A stretch of 64,000 nucleotides of DNA from Lewinella sp. IMCC34191 (lineage in GTDB: Bacteria > Bacteroidota > Bacteroidia > Chitinophagales > Saprospiraceae), in contig NZ_QNQZ01000004.1 of the NCBI RefSeq assembly GCF_003390935.1, positions 186,001 through 250,000 on the forward strand, in the 5' to 3' direction. The notes beneath the pieces are model-generated. The model was not told the DNA's origin, searched no databases, and worked only from the letters and a program-made list of their open reading frames with translations. Both the position numbers and the translations under genes were made by a program. Positions 45,635 to 55,393 of this stretch are shown piece after piece. How positions within the stretch are numbered: position 1 is the stretch's first letter; every line of letters begins with the position of its first letter.

Positions 45635-45785
45635 TGGCTGTAAGGGCAGGAGTCGAACCTGCACGGGGCGGTTAGCCCGTTTCTATGCTCCGGAGAGCGG
45701 CGCTCACGCCGAGCGTAGAAGGGTTTATCCCGACCTCCCCACCCGCGAGACAAGCGGGCATGGCTGCCAATTTCATCACCTTACA
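45635..45785 (-). ncRNA. tRNA-like RNA with expanded variable region, copy 2
   Basis: About 151 nt including an encoded 3' CCA after discriminator G. D, anticodon and T arms are identical to copy 1. The acceptor is TGTAAGG/CCTTACA, a compensatory change from TGTAGGG/CCCTACA. The inner variable stem differs in sequence but pairs again (CCC..TTCTA..GCTC with GAGC..TAGAA..GGG), topped by a GGCG/CGCC hairpin. Conserved patches GGTCGG, ATAAACC and GGCTAACC flank the stems. Such covariation supports selection on structure. First of the pair in the direction of transcription. Confidence 0.78.
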
Positions 45786-45851
45786 GTATGTGAACCAAGC
45801 CGTTGCTTCGTCCTTGCATTAGCAAAGATGCAACCTTTTGACTCAATCGTG

Positions 45852-45859
45852 CAAATTTA
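45852..45859 (-). promoter_or_regulatory. Candidate promoter of the tRNA-like RNA pair
   Basis: On the minus strand TAAATTTG fits TAnnTTTG exactly, about 65 nt upstream of copy 2, in an A/T-rich stretch. A TTG lies 16 nt further upstream, slightly short of the usual spacing. Confidence 0.5.
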
Positions 45860-45994
45860 TTCAATGTAAATGCAGCAAGTTTAGACTAATTTCAAAAATT
45901 ATCGTCTACTGTTTCGATTATTTCAATTTGATGATGAGATTGCAGCCTCCTTTTAGACATCTTTCATCCCTTTAATAGCCCTCGATGAATCTAA

Positions 45995-46360
45995 TTAAAA
46001 CCACAGTGTTTCTCCCCCCCCTGCGACGTAATTGATCAGCAACTCATCTCCTGCTGCAACATTCCGGGCCGCCACAAAGCGAATCTGATCGTAGTCATAA
46101 TCCATCTCGAAATCAAGATTACCCTCTGACGCGTGATTGTATAGCGAGCCATAGCCCAGGGCAATCGCCGCGCCATCAACATCCCACAGGAAGTAATAGT
46201 CGTGCAGTCCCGTTGCGTGAATGACTGCTCGATCCTGGCTGCTAAGCACTATGACCGGAGCCAACTCTACGATGGTGCCTGCTGCAATATCCTGGGCAGT
46301 GAATACACCCCGACCGCCCAGGGGGCTTGGCCGAACGTATATGAACGGGAGATGAAGCAT
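45995..46360 (-). CDS. SET-domain protein (putative lysine methyltransferase)
   Basis: 121 aa, a single compact SET domain: SPLGGRGVFTAQDIAAGTIVE at the start, YGSLYNHASEGN (the NH motif of the SAM/pseudoknot site) and DELLINYV (catalytic Tyr). Length fits the minimal bacterial SET proteins. Target proteins are unknown. It is 25 nt upstream-adjacent to the moxR gene on the same strand, which precedes it in transcription. Confidence 0.88.
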   Translation of the reverse strand: MLHLPFIYVRPSPLGGRGVFTAQDIAAGTIVELAPVIVLSSQDRAVIHATGLHDYYFLWDVDGAAIALGYGSLYNHASEGNLDFEMDYDYDQIRFVAARNVAAGDELLINYVAGGGETLWF

Positions 46361-46385
46361 AACGGAAGTAAACCGGCTGGGTGAT

Positions 46386-47357
46386 TTAGAAAAGCCCCTC
46401 GATAACGTGCTCTTCGGTGATACCCTCCGCCTCGGCTTTGTAGTTTCTCACAATACGGTGGCGGAGCACGTACTTGGCAATCGCTTGTACGTCGGCTATA
46501 TCCGGACTGTATTTTCCGTGAATGGCGGCGTGGCACTTTGCCCCCAGGACCAGGTACTGACTTGCCCGTGGTCCTGCCCCCCAGCTGATGTATTCGTTGA
46601 CGTTCTGACCGGCCCGTTGGGTGTTCGGACGAGTCTTCCCCGTAAGCTTGACCGCGTATTCCAGCACGTTATCGCTGACCGGAATCTTGCGCACCAAATT
46701 CTGAAAGAACAGAATATCCTCTCCTGACAATACATGCCCGAGTTCAGCCCGCTCTATCCCGGTGGTCCCGCGTACGACTGCCAGTTCTTCTTCATAACTG
46801 GGATAGTCCAAAGGAATATTAAACATAAAGCGGTCCAACTGTGCTTCCGGCAGTGGATACGTTCCCTCCTGCTCGATGGGATTCTGTGTTGCCAAAACAA
46901 AGAAGGGAGCGGGCAGCGCGTGACGATCACCAGCAACGGTTACCGACCTCTCCTGCATAGCCTCGAGCAGTGCCGCCTGCGTTTTGGGGGGCGTCCGGTT
47001 GATCTCGTCAGCCAGGACAATATTCGCGAATAACGGACCGGGGTTGAATTCAAAGTGCCGCTCATCGTTAAGTATCTCCGACCCCGTGATATCCGTAGGC
47101 ATCAGGTCGGGAGTAAACTGAACGCGCTTAAAATCAAGGTCCAACACCTCGGATATGGTGGAAACCAGCAGCGTTTTGGCCAGACCCGGCACACCAACCA
47201 ACAAAGAGTGACCATTGGAAAATAACGAGATAAGTACGGTTTTGACCACCTCTTGCTGACCGACAATCACTTTCCCGATTTCGTTGCGAAGATCCTGGTA
47301 GGCTTGTGCTAGTGCATCGACGGCTTCAACGTCGGAAGAATACTTTGGGGTTGGCAT
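46386..47357 (-). CDS. MoxR-family AAA+ ATPase
   Basis: 323 aa. Walker A GVPGLAKT (55-62), Walker B VLADEINR near 117-124, and MoxR-specific [23 protein letters not shown] around sensor 1. The C-terminal lid includes [13 protein letters not shown]. MoxR ATPases act as chaperones for VWA-domain or metal-centre proteins; no DUF58 or VWA partner follows here, only the SET gene 25 nt downstream. Start at 47357 is well supported by MPTPKYSS. Confidence 0.92.
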   Translation of the reverse strand: MPTPKYSSDVEAVDALAQAYQDLRNEIGKVIVGQQEVVKTVLISLFSNGHSLLVGVPGLAKTLLVSTISEVLDLDFKRVQFTPDLMPTDITGSEILNDERHFEFNPGPLFANIVLADEINRTPPKTQAALLEAMQERSVTVAGDRHALPAPFFVLATQNPIEQEGTYPLPEAQLDRFMFNIPLDYPSYEEELAVVRGTTGIERAELGHVLSGEDILFFQNLVRKIPVSDNVLEYAVKLTGKTRPNTQRAGQNVNEYISWGAGPRASQYLVLGAKCHAAIHGKYSPDIADVQAIAKYVLRHRIVRNYKAEAEGITEEHVIEGLF

Positions 47358-47427
47358 AATTGTTGGGTAGTCAGTTTATACGGTAGCCGGCGGCGACCCA
47401 CCTTGGCAAAGTCAAGGTATGCAGTAG

Positions 47428-48963
47428 TTACGATTGGAGCGGGCTATTGTTGCCACTCCGATAGCTTTTCAGCGTCAGCCGCAACAAACCGACAGCCGCG
47501 ACGATGAAAATCAGCATAGCGGGAAATCCACCTAGCGTAGATATAAGTCGGATCCCGTCCAAGCCGGCAAAAGATACGAGCACCCAGGAGGTAAGCCCGA
47601 TCACGCCTCCCCACAACAACTTTATCCGCAGAGGAGCCTCCGCCGAATCCGGCCGGATATCTCTCACGCAAAGGGCACTCATGGCTGATACATTGCTATC
47701 GGCGGCCGTCACGTACGAAAGAAATATCAGGACAAGAAAGAAAATCGCCGTCAGACCTACGAAGGGCAAAGCCTCAAATAGCGTGTAGGCCACCGACTCG
47801 GGTCCATTGGCAGCCAACGCAGCGGAAAGGTTCCCGCCTCCCTTGCCATCGATGACGATGGCCGTACCCCCGAATGCAATCATCCAGCCTGCCCCGAATA
47901 GGGAAGTGCACAGCAAATTCATCTCGATGTAGCGACGCACGGTGTACCCCTTCGCTAAGCGCCCCAAAAACAGCGCGGTAATGGGAGCCCAGGCATACCA
48001 GTTAGCCCAGTAGAAGCCAGTCCAGTCATGACTCCAGGTTGCAGGTATACCGTCGTCCATACCCAGGTTCCGACTCACGAAGGTAGCCGCGAAGTCCAGC
48101 AGTGCCCTAGCTGACAAACCAAGTGTTTCGGCAAAGGGCCCGGCGAGGAAAACGAAAATCGCCAGCAGTATAAATCCGATAATGTTGTAGTTGGAGAGTA
48201 TCCGAATACCCCGCTGTAGTCCGGTAGCCGCAGAGACGCTAAAGGCAACGACAATCATTCCGATCACGATTGCCAGGGCAAGCGGGCTCGTACCATTTTC
48301 CAACCCTAAATAGCCGTACACGCCGCCAATCAGCGCCAAGCTGCCCGCACCCAGGGCAGCAGCCATTCCCGATACGAGGGCGAACAGACATACAGCGTCC
48401 ACGGCTGCGCCCCCATGTATATGCACGCCCTTTCCTAGCATCGGTCGCAGGAGTGTACTTAGCGAAAAGGGTTGCCCGTGATTATAAAAGCCGAGCGCGA
48501 ATAATAAGCCCCCTATGGTATAGATACCATAGGGCGTAAGCGTCCAGTGTAGGAATAAGGTGGATAGAGCGAATACCTGTGGTTCCGTTTCACCTGCGGG
48601 CGGTGGCGAGCTTACGTGGTAGATAGGCTCCGCAATCCCCCAGAACAGAATACCCGTTGCTATAGTCGTACAAGCCGTGATAGCAAACCACCGCCATGGC
48701 TTAAGCAGCCGTTCCGCACCGGGGCCGCCGATCACGGTCGATCCCAGTGGAGAGAGGTAAGTAAATAGCAGCAAGACTAAGAACAACGCACCGGACCACG
48801 AAAACAGCCAGTCAAAGTGATTTAGAATCCAATCGCTTACCCGGCTGGCGGCCTCAATTAGACCGACGGGGTCCCGAAGTGCCGCGATGGCGCAGAGTAC
48901 TAATGGCACCAACGGGGGCAACAGTACGGAATAACGTATCCGGTGCTTTACGGACATGGCCAC
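47428..48963 (-). CDS. BCCT family transporter
   Basis: 511 aa with about 12 membrane helices. The BCCT signature WTGFYWANWYAWAP (around 315-328) and GILFWGIAEPIYH near 100-112 are typical of the betaine/carnitine/choline family; the aromatic box for quaternary ammonium is present. Substrate (glycine betaine, choline, carnitine or another betaine) is not readable. The start overlaps the VanX-like gene end by 16 nt. Likely osmoprotectant import. Confidence 0.93.
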   Translation of the reverse strand: MAMSVKHRIRYSVLLPPLVPLVLCAIAALRDPVGLIEAASRVSDWILNHFDWLFSWSGALFLVLLLFTYLSPLGSTVIGGPGAERLLKPWRWFAITACTTIATGILFWGIAEPIYHVSSPPPAGETEPQVFALSTLFLHWTLTPYGIYTIGGLLFALGFYNHGQPFSLSTLLRPMLGKGVHIHGGAAVDAVCLFALVSGMAAALGAGSLALIGGVYGYLGLENGTSPLALAIVIGMIVVAFSVSAATGLQRGIRILSNYNIIGFILLAIFVFLAGPFAETLGLSARALLDFAATFVSRNLGMDDGIPATWSHDWTGFYWANWYAWAPITALFLGRLAKGYTVRRYIEMNLLCTSLFGAGWMIAFGGTAIVIDGKGGGNLSAALAANGPESVAYTLFEALPFVGLTAIFFLVLIFLSYVTAADSNVSAMSALCVRDIRPDSAEAPLRIKLLWGGVIGLTSWVLVSFAGLDGIRLISTLGGFPAMLIFIVAAVGLLRLTLKSYRSGNNSPLQS

Positions 48964-49637
48964 ACCCAGTCGCTTAGCGGATAGCGCGGTCCACCATAGT
49001 TAAAGTGCCACCACTCGGTGCGAATAGTCGAGAATCCGTGGGCCAGTAGGGTCTCCTGCAGCAATTGCCGGTTAGCCAGCACCGTATCCGGCAAGTCGGT
49101 GGTGGTGGTGTAAGCTTCCTCTCCGAAGAAATCGTAGGGTGTCCCCATGTCGAGCTCCACACCCGTGCTCAGATCCACTAGCGTCAGATCGGCGGCTGCT
49201 CCCCGGCTGTGCGCACTTCCTCGGCTCGGCCGCGCGACGTACCGGGCATCCGGCAGTACGTCCCAGAGGCGCTGCTGGTACGGCCCCGGCCGGTAACAAT
49301 CATACATTTTTAGCCCTACTCCCCGACGGGCCAAATCCCGCTGCGCGGCCAATAGCGCCTCCGCCACCTCCGGGCGATAGAAACAGCGTCCGCAATCATA
49401 AATCTGCTGCTCCATGAAATTGCGGTCCGTAGCGTAACGAATATCCAGTATGATCGACGGATCCCGCCGTTGCAACTCCACCCAGGCGGAACTGTCGTAG
49501 TCCAGTGGCGGGGGCGGCACGATCGACTTCGGAACCGCAACGGGAAACCGGCCGCGTAAGTCCGTTTGCGGAGCGGCCGGAGAATCGCAGGCCATGAAGG
49601 TCAGCCAAAGGAGGAAGAATAGAAGCAGTAGGCGCAT
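48948..49637 (-). CDS. D-Ala-D-Ala dipeptidase (VanX/M15D), lipoprotein
   Basis: 229 aa from the ATG at 49637; a second ATG six codons upstream is also possible. Lipoprotein signal LTFMACDS (Cys about 17). Zinc site: SAHSRGAAADLTLV gives the His and Asp ligands and TEWWHFNYGG gives the catalytic Glu and third His. Such secreted dipeptidases recycle peptidoglycan dipeptides. Vancomycin resistance is not implied, because no vanH/A or vanR/S is present. Overlaps the BCCT gene, so likely one transcript. Confidence 0.88.
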   Translation of the reverse strand: MRLLLLFFLLWLTFMACDSPAAPQTDLRGRFPVAVPKSIVPPPPLDYDSSAWVELQRRDPSIILDIRYATDRNFMEQQIYDCGRCFYRPEVAEALLAAQRDLARRGVGLKMYDCYRPGPYQQRLWDVLPDARYVARPSRGSAHSRGAAADLTLVDLSTGVELDMGTPYDFFGEEAYTTTTDLPDTVLANRQLLQETLLAHGFSTIRTEWWHFNYGGPRYPLSDWVWPCP

Positions 49638-49711
49638 GTTGGGCTCAATATGCAAACTTTCATTCGGGACGTCCGAGTCGGAATGTACGGCTCGCCGTAC
49701 TTTGGTCGCTC

Positions 49712-51277
49712 ATGGCCAATCTCCGCAGCTATATCCCGCTCCTCCTGCTCGCTGCTCTGCTAGGTGGAGCAGCGGGATATCTATACTGGTTTACGGATGA
49801 TGACGTGCACTGGCCTGCCTTTGGCAGCATGGCCGTATTCTACGCGGTTATCTACTACATTGGTATACGGGCCGCCCGTCGTCAGCGCTCGGAAGATAAT
49901 GACGCCGACGGTATGATGCTGGCCGGGCGAGACCTTCCCGTGCTCATCGCGGTCTTTACGATGAGTGCTACCTGGGTCGGCGGGGGATTCATCAACGGCA
50001 CCGCGGAATACACGGCCACGCAAGGCCTGGTATGGGTACAGGCGCCCTGGGGATACGCCCTCAGTCTCGTTATCGGCGGACTGGTTTTCGCGCGAACGAT
50101 GCGCCGCCGCAGATACCGAACCATGCTGGATCCCCTGGCCGAACGATACGGTCGCCGGCTCACCGCCTTGCTTTTTCTACCCGCCCTTACCGGCGAGTTA
50201 TTCTGGACTGCCGCGATCCTAACCGCACTGGGCGCGACCTTCAGTACCGTGCTGGGCATTGACCTGGAAATGGCCATTCTCATCTCGGCGGCCATCGCCG
50301 TAGCCTATACCGCACTAGGGGGGCTATGGGCGGTAGCGATGACCGACGTAGTGCAGCTCATCATCCTGTTCCTTGGCTTAGCACTGATCGTTCCCTTTAC
50401 CCTGGAGTATACCGGCGGGCTCTCCGCAACCTACGCCGCTTACCAGGAGCAGTTCGGGGCGGCTGCCAGCCTCCTCCCCTCCCGGGAAGCCCTGGGCAAC
50501 GATTACTGGACCTGGTGGGACTACGCCCTGTTACTCACTTTCGGAGGCATCCCCTGGCAGGTTTACTTCCAGCGCGTTCTGGCCGCCCGGGATGAACGAA
50601 CGGCCATGGTCCTAAGCATAGTGGCCGGCCTCGTGTGCTTGTTAGCCGCAGTCGCCCCGGCTATCATCGGTATGGTTTCGGCAACGGTTGACTGGTCGCT
50701 GCTGAGCGCTACCCCGCCACCGAATGCCAGCGCTACCCTTCCCTGGGCGGTACGCTATCTGACTACTCCATGGGTGGCTATCATCGGCCTGGGTGCCGTG
50801 GCGGCTGCCGTGATGTCCAGCGTCGATAGCAGCGTCCTCAGCGCCAGTAGCATGGGCGTATGGAACGTCTACAAGCCGCTCTTTGATAAAGACTTACCTG
50901 ACAGTAAGCTAGCTACCTATATACAGCGCTGCATCTGGATCGTCGGGACCGCAGCTACCCTAATCGCCTTTCAGGTGAGAAGCGTGTACGAGCTGTGGTT
51001 TTTATGCTCGGATTTCGTGTACTGCCTGCTGTTTCCTGCTTTAGTTTGCGCGCTGTTCGACCCGAAAGCCAACCGCCACGGAGCACTTGCCGGCTTTATC
51101 GTGGCAGCCGTTTTACGCTTTGGCGGAGGCGACGGAACGCTTGGCATCCCCACTTTCCTCCCCTACCCCGATGACTTTCCATTTCGTACCACCGCTATGT
51201 TAGGAGGCCTGCTTACCATCATGGCAGTCTCCCGACTCACCAACAGCCGGCCGCAAACCGTTCAGGAATCCGCATAA
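49712..51277 (+). CDS. Sodium:solute symporter (SSS family, choline-transporter-like)
   Basis: 521 aa with about 13 membrane helices. FTMSATWVGGGFINGTAEYT and AVAAAVMSSVDSSVLSASSMGVWNVYKPL carry the SSS sodium-site residues (the Ser of SVDSS). The sequence style, including VYFQRVLAARDE, resembles the CHT1/choline-like branch. Divergent from the VanX-like gene over a 74-nt gap. With the adjacent BCCT transporter it suggests an osmolyte or quaternary-amine uptake locus, an inference. Confidence 0.88.
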   Translation: MANLRSYIPLLLLAALLGGAAGYLYWFTDDDVHWPAFGSMAVFYAVIYYIGIRAARRQRSEDNDADGMMLAGRDLPVLIAVFTMSATWVGGGFINGTAEYTATQGLVWVQAPWGYALSLVIGGLVFARTMRRRRYRTMLDPLAERYGRRLTALLFLPALTGELFWTAAILTALGATFSTVLGIDLEMAILISAAIAVAYTALGGLWAVAMTDVVQLIILFLGLALIVPFTLEYTGGLSATYAAYQEQFGAAASLLPSREALGNDYWTWWDYALLLTFGGIPWQVYFQRVLAARDERTAMVLSIVAGLVCLLAAVAPAIIGMVSATVDWSLLSATPPPNASATLPWAVRYLTTPWVAIIGLGAVAAAVMSSVDSSVLSASSMGVWNVYKPLFDKDLPDSKLATYIQRCIWIVGTAATLIAFQVRSVYELWFLCSDFVYCLLFPALVCALFDPKANRHGALAGFIVAAVLRFGGGDGTLGIPTFLPYPDDFPFRTTAMLGGLLTIMAVSRLTNSRPQTVQESA

Positions 51278-51278
51278 A

Positions 51279-51307
51279 AAACCCGAAAGGGGATGCCTTT
51301 CGGGTTT
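51279..51307 (+). terminator. Rho-independent terminator
   Basis: AAACCCGAAAGG/CCTTTCGGGTTT (51279-51290 and 51296-51307), loop of five. Starts one nt after the symporter stop. Confidence 0.9.
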
Positions 51308-51651
51308 CAAACAAAATTGTGTTGCTCAAAGTGTCCTCCGGATTTTCCGGAAACTCATTCTACCCGACCGGCAACATCTCTAGGGATGAAGAACGGTTGA
51401 GATAGTGAGTGGTGTGTAAAATTCTAGTGTCTCTCAAATTCTATCGCAAAGGTAAGTGCCATTTAGACACTAAGCCACCGAAATAAGTAAACTAAGCCAT
51501 CCTTACAGGCAGCTACCACCTAGGTCCAGGGAACGGCAAATCCGTGCCGCCCTTCCCAAAGTATATACCTCCAGGGCCGTAAAATTGCTGCCTATATTGC
51601 TTGGGAAAGTGGACTTATCCAGCCACGGTGAATCACCGTTATCTCTCGTTA
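51308..51651. other. 344-nt region without a gene
   Basis: No coding frame. It holds an exact inverted repeat TAGTGTCT (51425-51432) / AGACACTA (51465-51472), a palindrome TCCGGATTTTCCGGA, and a small hairpin CGGCA..TGCCG near 51535. A regulatory or small-RNA role is possible but not shown. Confidence 0.4.
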
Positions 51652-53538
51652 ATGCTCCCCTCCTGCATGCTGTCTTCTTCCATTCCCGTCATTCTGATAG
51701 CTTTCCTGCTTCTGTGTTCAACGGATGGGGCGGGGCAGTCAAAAGATAGTGCGGAAAGCCAGTTAATCGAAATTCAAAAGCACTACTACGTCCACGTAGA
51801 TACGGCCGTGCACCGTGCCAGAGCACTCTTGCCAGCCGTCCTCGATATGAACGACCCCTACCTGTCAGGCCTCGCATACGAAACGATTGCCCGTTATTAT
51901 TTGGACAATGGCATTCAGGACAGCTCCCGCCTATTACTTCAGAAAGCACGCCACCACTACGATCAGAGTGACCGACGGGAAGCCCCAGCAGCCTCCTTAT
52001 GGACGCAGGCCACGCTGGCATCTATCGGTAATCGGGATGCCGAATCCCTATTGCTCAGCCAGCAAATGGCGGACGAATGCCTGGCAAGGGGCGATGATCG
52101 CTGTCTGGCACGTGCCTACTGGTTGATGGGGGGAGCATTTTTCTATCAGGACCAACTTGAGGAGGAACAACGGTATAACGCCCTCGCCATCGATTTGCTA
52201 CGTGAGCAACCCGATACGCTGTATTACGCCGGACTGCTGATCAGCTACGCTATGTCCCTTCACAACATTGGACGTGATTCCGCGGCCATTCCCCGCATGG
52301 ACGAGGCCGAACGGATCCTGAAAGACTATGACGCGCCGGCTCTCCTCGCGGATTTTTACCTCCATAAGGGCATCCTCTACAGCGACCTCGATTCCGTGCA
52401 TTACGGAAATGCGCTATACCAAAAGGGGATCACTTACGCGGATGCAAGTGGCACCCGGATCTACAAGGCGCTATTGCTCAACAACTTGGCCTATTCGGCA
52501 AACGAATCGGGAGATTACCAACGCGCTATCGAATTGCTACAGGAGGAACTCAGCATGGCCGAGGGCCTGGATGACCTTCAATACCTGATGGATTTTCAGT
52601 CCGTGATTAGTACCGCATACGCCGGCCTGGGTCGCTACGACAGTGCTTACCACTACCTACAACAAGCGAGTCAAAATTATCAGACCTACATTCAGGATGG
52701 CTACGACGAGCAGTTAGCGGAAGTCAAAATTGCCTACGAATCCTCTAAAAAGGAAAAACGGATCACCGCGCAAGCAGCCCAGCTCAGGCAACAGCAAATG
52801 TGGCTCTATACCGCCGGGGCGGGTTTTTTAGTATGCCTGGTAGCCGGCCTGGCACTGATCCGACTGTCGCAAAAGTTGCGCATTCGAAACGAGGAAAACG
52901 AAAGACTGGTCCAGCAAAAGGAGGCCCTGGTGGGGGAAGTGCACCACCGCGTCAAGAACAACCTCCAGGTCATATCCAGCCTGCTCAAGCTGCAAAGCCG
53001 TGATTTGGACGCCACGGACTCGCCCGCCTCCCACGCGCTTCGGGATAGTCAATCCAGAGTGCAGGCCATGGGGCTTATTCACGAAAAGCTGTACCTGGGG
53101 AAAGAAGGCAATAGGGTTAACATGAAAAACTACCTCCAGGAGCTCGGCGACACCTTGCTGGATACCTACGCTTTGGACGATCGCGTAGATATTTATTATG
53201 ATCTCGAAGACCTGACCTTGGAAATCGACACCGCTATTCCGCTCGGACTGATCGTTAATGAATTAGTGACCAATTCACTCAAGCATGCCTTTCCCAACGA
53301 GCGCAAAGGCCTGGTGGAAGTCTCCCTCTTTAGGGAAGACAGCTACCTCTTCCTCCGGGTCACCGACGATGGCGCTGGAAAGGCAGCCCCCACTACAACC
53401 TCCGGAACCGGTTTTGGAACCCGGCTACTGGACATGCTTAGCACGAAATTGCGGGGGGAGATCAGACCCATCCCTACGGTAGGCTATGGAACGGAGATTC
53501 GGTTTACCCCGGCCAAGGTGGAACCAGCCGGTACGTGA
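51652..53538 (+). CDS. TPR sensor histidine kinase, HisKA_2/HWE-like
   Basis: 628 aa from the ATG at 51652 (signal peptide with FLLLCSTDGAGQ); a TTG at 51601 would add 17 residues. Residues 30-380 are TPR-like helical pairs, e.g. LAYSANESGDYQRAIELLQEE. A membrane helix follows near 385-405 (AGFLVCLVAGLALIRL), then a coiled-coil, the phosphoacceptor GEVHHRVKNNLQVISSLL (H431/H432) and a HATPase with VNELVTNSLKHAFP. It senses an extracytoplasmic signal and probably phosphorylates the convergent LytTR regulator. Confidence 0.93.
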   Translation: MLPSCMLSSSIPVILIAFLLLCSTDGAGQSKDSAESQLIEIQKHYYVHVDTAVHRARALLPAVLDMNDPYLSGLAYETIARYYLDNGIQDSSRLLLQKARHHYDQSDRREAPAASLWTQATLASIGNRDAESLLLSQQMADECLARGDDRCLARAYWLMGGAFFYQDQLEEEQRYNALAIDLLREQPDTLYYAGLLISYAMSLHNIGRDSAAIPRMDEAERILKDYDAPALLADFYLHKGILYSDLDSVHYGNALYQKGITYADASGTRIYKALLLNNLAYSANESGDYQRAIELLQEELSMAEGLDDLQYLMDFQSVISTAYAGLGRYDSAYHYLQQASQNYQTYIQDGYDEQLAEVKIAYESSKKEKRITAQAAQLRQQQMWLYTAGAGFLVCLVAGLALIRLSQKLRIRNEENERLVQQKEALVGEVHHRVKNNLQVISSLLKLQSRDLDATDSPASHALRDSQSRVQAMGLIHEKLYLGKEGNRVNMKNYLQELGDTLLDTYALDDRVDIYYDLEDLTLEIDTAIPLGLIVNELVTNSLKHAFPNERKGLVEVSLFREDSYLFLRVTDDGAGKAAPTTTSGTGFGTRLLDMLSTKLRGEIRPIPTVGYGTEIRFTPAKVEPAGT

Positions 53539-54300
53539 TCAGCTGTTGCTCAACCGAATCATGAGTTCGGGACGTTTCGATCGGCTGACCGATATTTCAT
53601 ATTTTCCTACAAAGACGGACGACTCTCCGATCTCCGTTATACGGCGAAGGTTGACCAAGTAAGAGCGGTGGCAACGGAAAAAAGGAGCATCTTCCGGCAT
53701 CAGCGCCGACAGCTTCTTTAGCGTTTTAGTCACCAGGTATTCCCGCTCTTCGGTGACTACCTTACAGTAGTAATCATCCGCTTCGATCCAGAGCACCTCC
53801 TGAAGCATGATACGGGTAAGCCGGTCCTTCACCTTCAGGAATAGCCGGTCGTGAAGCAGGACGGCACTTTCCCCATCCGGAAACACCGGCTCCTGATCTT
53901 TCCTAAGTGGCGCGGTGGGCTTATCCACCGAGAGGGCTAAATCAATGGCGTGTGCCAGATCCCTTCCCCGGAAAGGCTTGGAAAGAAAGGCGCTCGGCCG
54001 GGCGACGCGAGCCCGCCGGTACGTAGCGTCGTCGCTGTTGCTGGTCAAAAAGATAATCGGCAATTGGCTGAATCGACGCAGGGCCAGTGCCGTATCTATC
54101 CCGTCCAGGTCGCCTTCAAGTTTTACGTCCATCAGGACAAGATCGGGGAGTAGTTTTTTGAAATCCTGCAGCGCTTCCTCGCCGCTTGAATAGTGTCCTG
54201 AAACCGAGTACCCCATTTCGGTAAGTCGGTCCCCTAGGTCGGCAGAAATAATCGGCTCGTCTTCCACGACGGCAATAGTAGGTTTGTTCATATAAAACAT
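53539..54300 (-). CDS. LytTR response regulator
   Basis: 253 aa. Receiver domain with phosphoacceptor D58 in LVLMDVKLEG and the acidic pair in VVEDEP. The C-terminal LytTR DNA-binding domain (about 150-253) has EVLWIEADDYYCKV, KTLKKLSALMP and FFRCHRSYLVNL. Its gene ends exactly where the kinase gene ends, facing it, which suggests a cognate pair despite opposite strands. Targets unknown. Confidence 0.94.
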   Translation of the reverse strand: MFYMNKPTIAVVEDEPIISADLGDRLTEMGYSVSGHYSSGEEALQDFKKLLPDLVLMDVKLEGDLDGIDTALALRRFSQLPIIFLTSNSDDATYRRARVARPSAFLSKPFRGRDLAHAIDLALSVDKPTAPLRKDQEPVFPDGESAVLLHDRLFLKVKDRLTRIMLQEVLWIEADDYYCKVVTEEREYLVTKTLKKLSALMPEDAPFFRCHRSYLVNLRRITEIGESSVFVGKYEISVSRSKRPELMIRLSNS

Positions 54301-54678
54301 AGAGAGTGTACCTACAAAACGGCCGTTCGAAATTTAATTTGCCCTCCGAAAATTTTAACCGCTCCTCCCCACAACATGTAGGCAATAGCTGTGCCTACAC
54401 ACAATCGTCCGGTTCATCCTAGCTAACACCGCTTCGGACGACGAAAAATTAAATATCAGCAAAATTTATGATGGTCTGGTGATCCAATCGCCAGCTATAT
54501 TAACAGACGTTAATGTGCAGTAACTGACAGCCGAGTACTAATTCAACCTCGCAAGAAGCTTCCGCAGATGCGGAGCTTGTCGCCTCCCGATCGGTCAATG
54601 GTTAGCCCTGGTTAAGCGGCATTGAACCGGCAAGTGGTTTACCGCCAGTGGGTCAGCTATCAAAACCGGCAGCGTTCA
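54301..54678. other. 378-nt region, no gene
   Basis: A/T-rich left part is likely the promoter region of the LytTR gene. A bulged hairpin AAGCTTCCGCA/TGCGGAGCTT lies at 54556-54578. No coding frame is convincing. Confidence 0.4.
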
Positions 54679-55320
54679 TTACTCGATCACCCCGCGAAAG
54701 GATCCCTCTTCGACGACAAAAGTCCCGAAGTCGCCCTGCGGATCGTAAGCGCCCCGTAATTCACCCGAAAATTCAATGGTAACGTAACTAACCGTGTCTC
54801 CGGCCAGGATGGCCGGGCGCACGGACCTTACCCGCATCGTATACTCCTGGCCACTGTTCGAATGCACCATAAGGTTATTGATCCAAAATGATCTGTGGGT
54901 TAGTGATCGGTAAAATCGCTCTTCTTCGTGACGGGGGTCGATGTATGCCCAGTCCTTTCCCGTAAATTCGGAGGTAGCCTCCGATAAGTTCAATAGGTCG
55001 GACGAGGCCTCTTCACTGATCAGGCTCAGCTGAAACTCGGTTTGCCGTCCGCCGGGCTTTTCGATGGTACAGGTGAGCTGTTTCCGTAACTCCACCGAGC
55101 CATCCGCCTTCCGATTCCATCGCTCCCCGCTAGGGTTCCAGGTATCAAAAAGCGGGGTGACCTCCTGTTCCCGGATCGACGCAGTGTAATCGTCGCCGGA
55201 CACGGTGGACCGTACCTCCATGGACACCGTCATGGGCGGATCCTGAAGCAAGACGTCTTCTTTTTCACAGGAGGCAAGGGGTAACGCAAGGAGGAGGGCG
55301 GCAAGTCGACGGGACATCAT
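54679..55320 (-). CDS. Hypothetical lipoprotein
   Basis: 213 aa from the ATG at 55320. The signal MMSRRLAALLLALPLASC has a lipobox ending in C18. The mature part is predicted beta-rich with many charged residues: VSMEVRSTVSGDDYTA and YVTIEFSGELRGAY. I do not recognise a family. No partner gene is obvious; the neighbour is the BaiN-like flavoprotein upstream. Confidence 0.6.
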   Translation of the reverse strand: MMSRRLAALLLALPLASCEKEDVLLQDPPMTVSMEVRSTVSGDDYTASIREQEVTPLFDTWNPSGERWNRKADGSVELRKQLTCTIEKPGGRQTEFQLSLISEEASSDLLNLSEATSEFTGKDWAYIDPRHEEERFYRSLTHRSFWINNLMVHSNSGQEYTMRVRSVRPAILAGDTVSYVTIEFSGELRGAYDPQGDFGTFVVEEGSFRGVIE

Positions 55321-55393
55321 CAGTGTTTTCCCTTGGCTAGACGGGTGTCGAGTTCGCAACGTTGGCGCTTGTCTTACAATTCGGCCAGGTACC

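Noticed and set aside
45447-45785. tmRNA (SsrA) reading of the tRNA-like pair
   Set aside because: The units are too short, have an anticodon arm, and no tag open frame or tmRNA core is present.
48948-49637. Vancomycin resistance determinant
   Set aside because: VanX-like fold only; no vanH, vanA or vanRS genes, and the protein is a lipoprotein of likely peptidoglycan recycling.
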